DNA from: Clusia tigrina | Lineage: Eukaryota > Arthropoda > Insecta > Diptera > Clusiidae | Assembly: GCA_920105625.2 (NCBI GenBank) | Contig: OV050032.1 | Location: forward strand, 106,810,542-106,874,541 | Direction: 5' to 3' | Length of the DNA: 64,000 nt | Shown: positions 1 through 11,075 of the stretch, one piece after another | Layout: the number at the start of each line of letters is the position of its first letter | Numbering within the stretch: position 1 is the stretch's first letter | The notes under the pieces: model-generated | Told to the model about the DNA's origin: nothing | Database searches by the model: none | The model's input: the letters and a program-made list of their open reading frames with translations, nothing else | Position numbers and translations under genes: made by a program

Positions 1-102
1 GACACTAGGGTAGCATAGCTTTGAGCGATGGCTTAAATTGACAAGAGGCTCGGGTACTTCATTGTTACAAAATTTCAAGGTTTTATGACGCTCCAGTAAA
101 AA
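1..102. repeat. Partial monomer at left edge
   Basis: The first base corresponds to monomer position 95 and the segment runs to position 196, so the array continues to the left of the window. It carries the gacactaggg variant, which recurs at 1959, 7643 and 9015. Confidence 0.95.
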
Positions 103-1958
103 GTTACAAGCATTTGTATGTTGCAAACTTTGATAGGTGTAGGACGTACCGTAAAGAAGTTAGGGGCGTTTGAAGTTTTATCAGTGTTTGATTTGGGACT
201 CTAGGGTAGCATAGCTTTGAGCGATAACTTAAATTGACAAGATGCTCGAGTACCTTATTGTTACAAAATTTCAAGGTTTTATGACGCTCCAGTGAAAAGT
301 TACAACCATTTGTATGTTGCAAACTTTGATAGGTGTAGGACGTACCGTAAAGAAGTTAAGGGCGTTTAAAGTTTTATCTGCTTGATTTGGGACTCAAGGG
401 TAGCATAGCTTTGAGCGATAGCTTAAATTGACAAGAGGGTCGAGTACTTTATTGTTACAAAATTTTAAGGTTTTATGACGCTCCAGTAAAAAGTTACAAG
501 CATTTGTATGTTGCAAACTTTGATAGGTGTAGGACGTACCGTAAAGAAGTTAGGGGCGTTTGAAGTTTTATCAGTGTTTGATGTGGGACTCTAGGGTAGC
601 ATAGCTTTGAGCGATGGCTTAAATTGACAAGAGGCTCGAGTACTTTATTGTTACAAAATTTCAAGGTTTTATGACGCTCCAGTAAAAAGTTACAAGCATT
701 TGTATGTTGCAAACTTTGATAGGTGTAGGACGTACCATATAGAAGTTAGGGGCGTTTGAAGTTTTATCAGTGTTTGATTTGGGACTCTAGGGTAGCATAG
801 CTTTGAGCGATGGCTTAAATTGACAAGAGGCTCGAGTACTTCATTGTTACAAAATTTCAAGGTTTTATGACGCTCCAGTAAAAAGGTACAAGCATTTGTA
901 TGTTGATAACTTTGATAGGTGTAGGACGTACCGTATAGAAGTTAGGGGCGTTTGAAGTTTTATCAGTGTTTGATTTGGGACTCTAGGGTAGCATAATTTT
1001 GAGCGATGGCTTAAATTGACAAGAGGCTCGGGTACTTCATTGTTACAAAATGTCAAGGTTTTATGACGCTCCAGTAAAAAGTTACAAGCATTTGTATGTT
1101 GCAAAGTTTGATAGGTGTAGGACGTACCGTAAAGAAGTTAGGGGCGTTTGAAGTTTTATCAGTGTTTGATTTGGAACTCAAGAATACCAAAGCTTTGAGC
1201 GATAGCTTAAATTGACAAGAGGCTCGGGTACTTTATTGTTACAAAATTTCAAGGTTTAATGACGCTCCAGTAAAAAGTTACAAGCATTTGTATGTTGCCA
1301 ACTTTGATAGGTGTAGGACGTACCGTATAGAAGTTAGGGCCATTTGAAGTTTTATCAGTGTTTGATTTGGGATTCAAGGGTAGCATAGCTTGGAGCGATA
1401 GCTTAAATTGACAAGAGGCTCGAGTACTTTATTGTTACAAAATTTCAAGGTTTTATGACGCTCCTGTAAAAAGTTACAAGCATTTGAATGTTGCAAACTT
1501 TGATTGGTGTAGGACGTACCGTAAAGAAGTTAGGGGCGTTTGAAGTTTTATCAGTGTTTGATTTGGGACCCTAGGGTAGCATAGCTTTGAGCGATGGGTT
1601 AAATTGAGAAGAGGCTCGAGTACTTTATTGTTACAAAATTTCAAGGTTTTATGACGCTCCAGTAAAAAGTTACAAGCATTTGTATGTTGCAAACTTTGAT
1701 AGGTGTAGGACGTACCGTAAAGAAGTTAGGGCCATTTGAAGTTTTATCAGTGTTTGATTTGGGACTCTAGGGTAGCATTGCTTTGAGCGATACCTTAAAT
1801 TGACAAGAGGCTCGGGAACTTTATTGTTACAAAATTTCAAGGTTTTATGACGCTCCAGTAAAAAGTTACAACCATTTGTATGTTGCAAACTTTGATAGGT
1901 GTAGGACGTTCCGTAAAGAAGTTAGGGCCATTTGAAGTTTTATCAGTGTTTGATTTGG
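1..1958. repeat. Left HOR, 10-monomer unit, copy 1
   Basis: Base 1 onward matches 1959 onward at an offset of 1958 bp, which becomes 1960 after a 2-bp deletion near 379 (ttatctgcttg against ttatcagtgcttg). Diagnostic shared variants are gttgataac (904 and 2864), gacgtaccgtatag with ggccatttg, and the pair gattcaagg/cttggagcg followed by gaatg/attggtg (about 1371-1520 and 3331-3480). Similarity to the second copy stops near 1710. The final monomers of this unit (about 1711-1958) are private. Confidence 0.88.
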
Positions 1959-3668
1959 GACACTAGGGTAGCATAGCTTTGAGCGATGGCTTAAATTGAC
2001 AAGAGGCTCGGGTACTTCATTGTTACAAAATTTCAAGGTTTTATGACGCTCCAGTAAAAAGTTACAAGCATTTGTATGTTGCAAACTTTGATAGGTGTAG
2101 GACGTACCGTAAAGAAGTTAGGGGCGTTTGAAGTTTTATCAGTGTTTGATTTGGGACTCTAGGGTAGCATAGCTTTGAGCGATAACTTAAATTGACAAGA
2201 TGCTCGAGTACCTTATTGTTACAAAATTTCAAGGTTTTATGACGCTCCAGTGAAAAGTTACAAGCATTTGTATGTTGCAAACTTTGATAGGTGTAGGACG
2301 TACCGTAAAGAAGTTAAGGGCGTTTAAAGTTTTATCAGTGCTTGATTTGGGACTCAAGGGTAGCATAGCTTTGAGCGATAGCTTAAATTGACAAGAGGGT
2401 CGAGTACTTTATTGTTACAAAATTTCAAGGTTTTATGACGCTACAGTAAAAAGTTACAAGCATTTGTATGTTGCAAACTTTGATAGGTGTAGGACGTACC
2501 GTAAAGAAGTTAGGGGCGTTTGAAGTTTTATCAGTGTTTGATGTGGGACTCTAGGGTAGCATAGCTTTGAGCGATAGCTTAAATTGACAAGAGGCTCGAG
2601 TACTTTATTGTTACAAAATTTCAAGGTTTTATGACGCTCCAGTAAAAAGTTACAAGCATTTGTATGTTGCAAACTTTGATAGGTGTAGGACGTACCGTAT
2701 AGAAGTTAGGGGCGTTTGAAGTTTTATCAGTGTTTGATTTGGGACTCTAGGGTAGCATAGCTTTGAGCGATGGCTTAAATTGACAAGAGGCTCGAGTACT
2801 TCATTGTTACAAAATTTCAAGGTTTTATGACGCTCCAGTAAAAAGTTACAAGCATTTGTATGTTGATAACTTTGATAGGTGTAGGACGTACCGTAAAGAA
2901 GTTAGGGCCATTTGAAGTTTTATCAGTGTTTGATTTGCGACTCAAGGGTAGCATAGCTTTGAGTGATGGCTTAAATTGACAAGAGGCTCGAGTACTTCAT
3001 TGTTACAAAATGTCAAGGTTTTATGACGCTCCAGTAAAAAGTTACAAGCATTTGTATGTTGCAAACTTTGATAGGTGTAGGACGTACCGTAAAGAAGTTA
3101 GGGGCGTTTGAAGCTTTATCAGTGTTTGATTTGGAACTCAAGAATAGCAAAGCTTTGAGCGATAGCTTAAATTGACAAGAGGCTCGGGTACTTTATTGTT
3201 ACAAAATTTCAAGGTTTAATGACGCTCCAGTAAAAAGTTACAAGCATTTGTATGTTGCCAACTTTGATAGGTGTAGGACGTACCGTATAGAAGTTAGGGC
3301 CATTTGAAGTTTTATCAGTGTTTGATTTGGGATTCAAGGGTAGCATAGCTTGGAGCGATAGCTTAAATTGACAAGAGGCTCGAGTACTTTATTGTTACAA
3401 AATTTCAAGGTTTTATGACGCTCCTGTAAAAAGTTACAAGCATTTGAATGTTGCAAACTTTGATTGGTGTAGGACGTACCGTAAAGAAGTTAGGGGCGTT
3501 TGAAGTTTTATCAGTGTTTGATTTGGGACCCTAGGGTAGCATAGCTTTGAGCGATGGGTTAAATTGAGAAGAGGCTCGAGTACTTTATTGTTACAAAATT
3601 TCAAGGTTTTATGACGCTCCAGTAAAAAGTTACAAGCATTTGTATGTTGCAAACTTTGATAGGTGTAG
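1959..3668. repeat. Left HOR, 10-monomer unit, copy 2 (incomplete)
   Basis: It repeats the preceding unit monomer by monomer until about 3668, where gtatagaag and ggccatttgcag replace the copy 1 bases. It therefore holds a little under nine monomers. The last shared part includes the uncommon gggaccctagg, gatgggtt and attgagaagagg changes in one monomer, seen in both copies. It is more diverged from copy 1 than the right-hand HOR copies are from each other, so it is probably an older layer. Confidence 0.85.
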
Positions 3669-4525
3669 GACGTACCGTATAGAAGTTAGGGCCATTTGCA
3701 GTTTTATCAGTGTTTGATTTGGGACTCAAGGGTAGCATAGCTTTGAGCGCTAACTTAAATTGACAAGAGGCTCGGGTACTTTATTGTTACAAAATTTCAA
3801 GGTTTTATGACGCTCCAGTAAAAAGTTACAAGCATTTGAATGTTGCCAACTTTGATAGGTATAGGACGTACCGTAAAGAAGTTAGGGGCGTTTGAAGTTT
3901 TATCAATGTTTGATTTGGGACTCAAGGGTAGCATAGCTTTGAGCGATAGCTTTAATTGACAAGAGGCTCGGGTACTTTATTGTTACAAAATTTCAAGGTT
4001 TTATGACGCTCCAATAAAAAGTTACAAGCATTTGAATGTTGCCAACTTTGATAGGTGTAGGACGTACCGTAAAGAAGTTAGGGGCGTTTGAAGTTTTATC
4101 AATGTTTGATTTGGGACTCAAGGGTAGCATAGCTTTGAGCGATAACTTAAATTGACAAGAGGCCCGGTTACTTTATTGTTACAAAATTTCAAGGTTTTAT
4201 GACGTTAGAGTAAAAAGTTACAAGCATTTGTATGTTGCAAACTTTGATAGGTGTAGGACGTACCGTAAAGAAGTTAGGGGCGTTTGAAGCTTTATCAGTG
4301 TTTGATTTGGGACTCTAGGGTAGCATAGCTTTGAGCGATGGCTTAAATTGACAAGAGGCTCGGGTACTTCATTGCTACAAAATTTCAAGGTTTTATGACG
4401 CTCCAGTAAAAAGTTACAAGCATTTTTATGTTGCAAACTTTGATAGGTGTAGGACGTACCGTAAAGAAGTTAGGGGCGTTTGAAGTTTTATCAGTGTTTG
4501 ATTTGGGACTCAAGGGTAGCATAGC
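3669..4525. repeat. Unpaired monomers between HOR blocks
   Basis: About four and a half satellite monomers with no obvious tandem partner. Two carry gaatgttgccaac (near 3837 and 4032), a combination that returns in the right-hand M monomer. One has gagcgctaactt near 3746, resembling the later K8/Q1 type. One has the private gacgttagag end near 4201. Nothing other than satellite is present. Confidence 0.85.
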
Positions 4526-5700
4526 TTTGAGCGATATCTGAAATTGACAAGAGGCTCGAGTACTTCATTGTTACAAAATTTCAGGGTTTTATGACGCTCC
4601 AGTAAAAAGTTACAAGCATTTGTATGTTGCAAACTTTGATAGGTGTATCACGTACCGTAAAGAAGTTAGGGGCGTTTGAAGTTTTATCAGTGTTTGATTT
4701 GGGACTCAAGGGTAGCATAGGTTTGAGCGATGGCTCAAATTGACAAGAGGCTCGGGTACTTTATTGTTACAAAATTTCAAGGTTTTATGACGCTCCAGTA
4801 AAAAGTTACAAGCATTTGTATGTTGCAAACTTTGATAGGTGTAGGACGTACCGTATAAAAGTTAGGGCCATTTGAAGTTTTATCAGTGTTTGATTTGGGA
4901 CTCTAGGGTAGCATAGTTTTGAGCGATGGCTTAAATTGACAAGAGGCTCGAGTACTTTATTGTTACAAAATTCCAAGGTGTTTTGACGCTCCAGTAAAAA
5001 GTTACAAGCATTTGTATGTTGCAAACTTTGATAGGTGTAGGACGTACCGTAAAGAAGTTCGGGGCGTTTGAAGTTTTATCAGTGTTTGATTTGGGACTCT
5101 AGGGTAGCATAGTTTTGAGCGATAGCTTAAATTGACAAGAGGCTCGGGTACTTCATTGTCACAAAATTTCAAGGTTTTATGACGCTCTAGTAAAAAGTTA
5201 CAAGCATTTGTATGTTGCAAACTTTGATAGGTGTAGGACGTACGTATAGAAGTTAGGGGCGTTTGAAGCTTTATCAGTGTTAGATTTGGGACTCTAGGGT
5301 AGCATAGTTTTGAGCGATGGCTTAAATTGACAAGAGGCTCGGGTACTTTATTGTTACAAAATTTCAAGGTTTTATGACGCTCCAGTAAAAAGTTACAAGC
5401 ATTTGTATGTTGCAAACTTTGATAGGTGTAGGACGTACCGTAAAGAAGTTAGGGGCGTTTGAAGTTTTATCAGTGTTTGATTTGGGACTCAAGGGTAGCA
5501 TAGCTTTGAGCGATGGCTTAAATTGACAAGAGGCTCGGGTACTTCATTGTTACAAAATTTCAAGGTTTTATGACGGTCCAGTAAAAAGTTACAAGCATTT
5601 GTATGTTGCAAACTTTGATAGGTGTAGGACGTACCGTAAAGAAGTTAGGGGCGTTTGAAGTTTTATCAGTGTTTGATTTGGGACTCAAGGGTAGCATAGG
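4526..5700. repeat. 6-monomer block, copy 1
   Basis: It matches 5701-6821 at an offset of 1175 bp, which is 6 x 196 minus one base lost near 5243 (gtacgtatag against gtaccgtatag). The diagnostic gatatctgaaatt lies at 4533 and 5708. Both copies also share a monomer with attccaaggtgttttgacg and one with gaagttcgggg. Confidence 0.88.
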
Positions 5701-6821
5701 TTTGAGCGATATCTGAAATTGACAAGAGGCTCGAGTACTTCATTGTTACAAAATTTCAGGGTTTTATGACGCTCCAGTAAAAAGTTACAAGCATTTGTAT
5801 GTTGCAAACTTTGATAGGTGTAGGACGTACCGTAAAGAAGTTAGGGGCGTTTGAAGTTTTATCAGTGTTTGATTTGGGACTCAAGGGTAGCATAGGTTTG
5901 AGCGATGGCTCAAATTGACAAGAGGCTCGGGTACTTTATTGTTACAAAATTTCAAGGTTTTATGACGCTCCAGTAAAAAGTTACAAGCATTTGTATGTTG
6001 CAAACTTTGATAGGTGTAGGACGTACCGTATAAAAGTTAGGGCCATTTGAAGTTTTATCAGTGTTTGATTTGGGACTCTAGGGTAGCATAGTTTTGAGCG
6101 ATGGCTTAAATTGACAAGAGGCTCGAGTACTTTATTGTTACAAAATTCCAAGGTGTTTTGACGCTCCAGTAAAAAGTTACAAGCATTTGTATGTTGCAAA
6201 CTTTGATAGGTGTAGGACGTACCGTAAAGAAGTTCGGGGCGCTTGAAGTTTTATCAGTGTTTGATTTGGGACTCTAGGGTAGCATAGTTTTGAGCGATAG
6301 CTTAAATTGACAAGAGGCTCGGGTACTTCATTGTCACAAAATTTCAAGGTTTTATGACGCTCTAGTAAAAAGTTACAAGCATTTGTATGTTGCAAACTTT
6401 GATAGGTGTAGGACGTACCGTATAGAAGTTAGGGGCGTTTGAAGCTTTATCAGTGTTAGATTTGGGACTCTAGGGTAGCATAGTTTTGAGCGATGGCTTA
6501 AATTGACAAGAGGCTCGGGTACTGTATTGTTACAAAATTTCAAGGTTTTATGACGCTCCAGTAAAAAGTTACAAGCATTTGTATGTTGCAAACTTTGATA
6601 GGTGTAGGACGTACCGTAAAGAAGTTAGGGGCGTTTGAAGTTTTATCAGTGTTTGATTTGGGACTCAAGGGTAGCATAGCTTTGAGCGATGGCTTAAATT
6701 GACAAGAGGCTCGGGTACTTCATTGTTACAAAATTTCAAGGTTTTATGACGCTCCAGTAAAAAGTTACAAGCATTTGTATGTTGCAAACTTTGATAGGTG
6801 TAGGACGTACCGTAAAGAAGT
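5701..6821. repeat. 6-monomer block, copy 2
   Basis: Second copy of the block starting at 4526. Visible point differences include gcgcttgaag for gcgtttgaag near 6240, ctgtattg for ctttattg near 6515, and gacgctcc for gacggtcc near 6750. Similarity to copy 1 ends just before the 7-monomer duplication that follows. Confidence 0.85.
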
Positions 6822-8193
6822 TAGGGGCGTTTGAAGTTTTATCAGTGTTTGATTTGGGATTCAAGGGTAGCATAGCTTTGAGCGATGGCTTAAATTGACA
6901 AGAGGCTCGGGTACTTCATTCTTACAAAATTTCAAGGTTTTATGACGCTCCAGTAAAAAGTTACAAGCATTTGTATGTTGCAAACTTTGATAGGTGTAGG
7001 ACGTACCGTAAAGAAGTTAGGGGAGTTTGAAATTTTATTAGTGTTTGATTTGGGACTCTAGGATAGCATAGTTTTGAGCGATGGCTTAAATTGACAAGAG
7101 GCTCGAGTACTTTATTGTTACAAAATTTCAAGGTTTTATGACGCTCCAGTAAAAAGCTACAAGCATTTGTATGTTGCAAACTTTGATAGGTGTAGGACGT
7201 ACCGTAAAGAAGTTCGGGGCGTTTGAAGTTTTATCAGTGTTTGATTTGGGACTCTAGGGTAGCATAGTTTTGAGCGATAGCTTAAATTGACAAGAGGCTC
7301 GGGTACTTCATTGTCACAAAATTTCAAGGTTTTATGACGCTCCAGTAAAAAGTTACAAGCATTTGTATGTTGCAAACTTTGATAGGTGTAGGACGTACCG
7401 TATAGAAGTTAGGGGCGTTTGAAGTTTTATCAGTGTTTGATTTGGGACTCTAGGGTAGCATAGCTTTGAGCGATAACTTAAATTGACAAGATGCTCGAGT
7501 ACTTTATTGTTACAAAATTTCAAGGATTTATGACGCTCCAGTAAAAAGTTACAATCATTTGTATGTTGCAAACTTTGATAGGTGTAGGACGTACCGTAAA
7601 GAAGTTAGGGCCATTTGAAGTTTTATCAGTGTTTGATTTGGGACACTAGGGTAGCATAGCTTTGAGCGATGGCTTAAATTGACAAGAGGCTCGGGTACTT
7701 CATTGTTACAAAATTTCAAGGTTTTATGACGCTCCAGTAAAAAGTTACAAGCATTTGTATGTTGCAAACTTTGATAGGTGTAGGACGTACCGTAAAGAAG
7801 TTAGGGGCGTTTGAAGTTTTATCAGTGTTTGATTTGGGACTCTAGGGTAGCATAGCTTTGAGCGATAGCTTAAATTGACAAGATGCTCGAGTACTTTATT
7901 GTTACAAAATTTCAAGGTTTTATGACGCTCCAGTAAAAAGTTACAAGCATTTGTATGTTGCAAACTTTGATAGGTGTAGGACGTACCGTAAAGAAGTTAG
8001 GGGCGTTTGAAGTTTTATCAGTGTTTGATTTGGGACTCTAGGGTAGCATAGCTTTGAGCGATAGCTTAAATTGACAAGAGGCTCGGGTACTTCATTGTTA
8101 CAAAATTTCCAGGTTTTAGGACGCTCCAGTAAAAAGTTACAAGCATTTGTATATTGCAAACTTTGATAGGTGTAGGACGTACCGTAAAGAAGG
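6822..8193. repeat. 7-monomer block, copy 1 (1372 bp)
   Basis: The sequence from 6822 to 8200 reads identically at 8194-9572 (offset 1372 = 7 x 196) with no mismatch in a line-by-line comparison. The left end is fixed by t at 6821 against g at 8193 (gaagtta against gaaggta). Diagnostic monomers include attcttacaaaat, aggatagcatagtttt, aaaaagctacaag, gaagttcgggg, caaggatttatg, and aaatttccaggttttagg. Confidence 0.95.
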
Positions 8194-9565
8194 TAGGGGC
8201 GTTTGAAGTTTTATCAGTGTTTGATTTGGGATTCAAGGGTAGCATAGCTTTGAGCGATGGCTTAAATTGACAAGAGGCTCGGGTACTTCATTCTTACAAA
8301 ATTTCAAGGTTTTATGACGCTCCAGTAAAAAGTTACAAGCATTTGTATGTTGCAAACTTTGATAGGTGTAGGACGTACCGTAAAGAAGTTAGGGGAGTTT
8401 GAAATTTTATTAGTGTTTGATTTGGGACTCTAGGATAGCATAGTTTTGAGCGATGGCTTAAATTGACAAGAGGCTCGAGTACTTTATTGTTACAAAATTT
8501 CAAGGTTTTATGACGCTCCAGTAAAAAGCTACAAGCATTTGTATGTTGCAAACTTTGATAGGTGTAGGACGTACCGTAAAGAAGTTCGGGGCGTTTGAAG
8601 TTTTATCAGTGTTTGATTTGGGACTCTAGGGTAGCATAGTTTTGAGCGATAGCTTAAATTGACAAGAGGCTCGGGTACTTCATTGTCACAAAATTTCAAG
8701 GTTTTATGACGCTCCAGTAAAAAGTTACAAGCATTTGTATGTTGCAAACTTTGATAGGTGTAGGACGTACCGTATAGAAGTTAGGGGCGTTTGAAGTTTT
8801 ATCAGTGTTTGATTTGGGACTCTAGGGTAGCATAGCTTTGAGCGATAACTTAAATTGACAAGATGCTCGAGTACTTTATTGTTACAAAATTTCAAGGATT
8901 TATGACGCTCCAGTAAAAAGTTACAATCATTTGTATGTTGCAAACTTTGATAGGTGTAGGACGTACCGTAAAGAAGTTAGGGCCATTTGAAGTTTTATCA
9001 GTGTTTGATTTGGGACACTAGGGTAGCATAGCTTTGAGCGATGGCTTAAATTGACAAGAGGCTCGGGTACTTCATTGTTACAAAATTTCAAGGTTTTATG
9101 ACGCTCCAGTAAAAAGTTACAAGCATTTGTATGTTGCAAACTTTGATAGGTGTAGGACGTACCGTAAAGAAGTTAGGGGCGTTTGAAGTTTTATCAGTGT
9201 TTGATTTGGGACTCTAGGGTAGCATAGCTTTGAGCGATAGCTTAAATTGACAAGATGCTCGAGTACTTTATTGTTACAAAATTTCAAGGTTTTATGACGC
9301 TCCAGTAAAAAGTTACAAGCATTTGTATGTTGCAAACTTTGATAGGTGTAGGACGTACCGTAAAGAAGTTAGGGGCGTTTGAAGTTTTATCAGTGTTTGA
9401 TTTGGGACTCTAGGGTAGCATAGCTTTGAGCGATAGCTTAAATTGACAAGAGGCTCGGGTACTTCATTGTTACAAAATTTCCAGGTTTTAGGACGCTCCA
9501 GTAAAAAGTTACAAGCATTTGTATATTGCAAACTTTGATAGGTGTAGGACGTACCGTAAAGAAGG
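8194..9565. repeat. 7-monomer block, copy 2 (1372 bp)
   Basis: Exact tandem copy of the preceding block. Identity breaks at 9573 (ggggctttt against ggggcgttt). Its last monomer, with gtatattgc and gaaggtagg, merges into the first monomer of the next block, so the two layers meet inside one monomer (between about 9535 and 9563). Confidence 0.95.
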
Positions 9566-10879
9566 TAGGGGCTTTTGAAGTTTTATCAGTGTTTTATTTG
9601 GGACTCTAGGGTAGCATAGCTTTGAGCGATAACTTAAATTGACAAGATGCTCGAGTACTTTATTGTTACAAAATTTCAAGGTTTTATGACGCTCCAGTAA
9701 AAAGTTACAAGCATTTGTATGTTGCAAACTTTGATAGGTGTAGGACGTACCGTATAGAAGTTAGGGGCGTTTGAAGTTTTATCAGTGTTTGATTTGGGAC
9801 TCAAGGGTAGCATAGCTTTGAGCGATGGCTTAAATTGACAAGAGGCTCGAGTACTTCATTGTTACAAAATTTCAAGGTTTTATGGCTCTCCAGTAAAAAG
9901 TTACAAGCATTTGTATGTTGCAAACTTTGATAGGTGTAGGACGTACCGTAAAGAAGTTAGGGGCGTTTGAAGTTTTATCAATGTTTGATTTGGGACTCTA
10001 GGATAGCATTGCTTTGAGCGATAGCTTAAATTGAGAAGAGGGTCGGGTACTTTATTGTTACAAAATTTCAAGGTTTTATGACGCTCCAGTAAAACGTTAC
10101 AAGCATTTGTATGTTGCAAACTTTGATAGGTGTAGGACGTACCGTAAAGAAGTTAGGGGCGTTTGAAGTTTTATCAGTGTTTGATGTGGGACTCTAGGGT
10201 AGCATAGCTTTGAGCGATAGCTTAAATTGACAAGAGGCTCGGGTAGTTCATTGTTACACAATTTCAAGGTTTTATGACGCTCCAGTAAAAAGTTACAAGC
10301 ATTTGTATGTTGCAAACTTTGATAGGTGTAGTACGTACCGTAAATAAGTTAGGGGCGTTTGAAGTTTTATCAGTGTTTGATTTGGGACTCAAGGGTAGCA
10401 TAGCTTTGAGCGATGGCTTAAATTGACAAGAGGCTCGAGTACTTCATTGTTACAAAATTTCAAGGTTTTATGACGCTCCAGTAAAAAGTTACAAGCATTT
10501 GTATGTTGCAAACTTTGATAGGTGTAGTACGTACCGTAAATAAGTTAGGGGCGTTTGAAGTTTTATCAGTGTTTGATTTGGGACTCTAGGGTAGCATAGC
10601 TTTGAGCGATGGCTTAAATTGACAAGAGGCTCGAGTACTTCATTGTTACAAAATTTCAAGGTTTTATGACGCTCCAGTAAAAAGTTACAAGCATTTGTAT
10701 GTTGCAAACTTTGATAGGTGTAGTACGTACCGTAAATAAGTTAGGGGCGTTTGAAGTTTTATCAGTGTTTGATTTGGGACTCTAGGGTAGAATAGTTTTG
10801 AGCGATGGTTTAAATTGACAAGAGGCTCGAATACTTTATTGTTACAAAATTTCAAGGTTTTATGACGCTCCAGTAAAAA

Positions 10880-11075
10880 GTTACAAGCATTTGTATGTTG
10901 CAAACTTTGATAGGTGTAGGACGTACCGTAAAGAAGTTAGGGGCGTTTGAAGTTTTATCAGTGTTTGATTTGGGACTCAAGGGTAGCATTGCTTTGAGCG
11001 ATGGCTTAAATTGACAAGAGGCTCGAGTACTTCATTGTTACAAAATTTCAAGGTTTTATGACGCTCCAGTAAAAA
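10880..11075. repeat. Representative 196-bp monomer
   Basis: This unit differs from the consensus I read at only one base (position 111, t for a, giving cattgc). Landmarks by monomer position: gttacaagca 1-10; the palindrome ttgcaa near 20-25; CpG sites at 43, 48, 65, 120, 145 and 183; ttaggggcg near 58-66; gtttgatttggga 84-96; agctttgagcgat 111-123; tggcttaaattg 123-134; ctcgag (XhoI-type palindrome) 143-148; a second gttacaa at 158-164; A/T tracts at 163-169, 175-178 and 192-196. The most variable stretches are 33-75 and 97-154. The stretches around 81-96 and 155-165 look nearly invariant by eye. Confidence 0.95.

Noticed and set aside
6822..9572. Treating the exact 7-monomer duplication as certain biology
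   Set aside because: Perfect identity over 1.37 kb could also be an assembly duplication. Kept as a finding but not as a firm biological event.
10880..11075. G-quadruplex in the monomer
   Set aside because: G-runs at positions 61-64, 93-95 and 102-104, and in the ctcggg variant, are too far apart for the usual loop lengths.
10880..11075. CENP-B box
   Set aside because: No stretch on either strand fits the ttcg....a..cggg pattern. The gaagttcgggg variant has only part of it.
10880..11075. Phased A-tract curvature (A/T tracts at 163-169, 175-178 and 192-196)
   Set aside because: The first two tracts are about one helical turn apart but the third is out of phase, so strong intrinsic bending is not supported from spacing alone.
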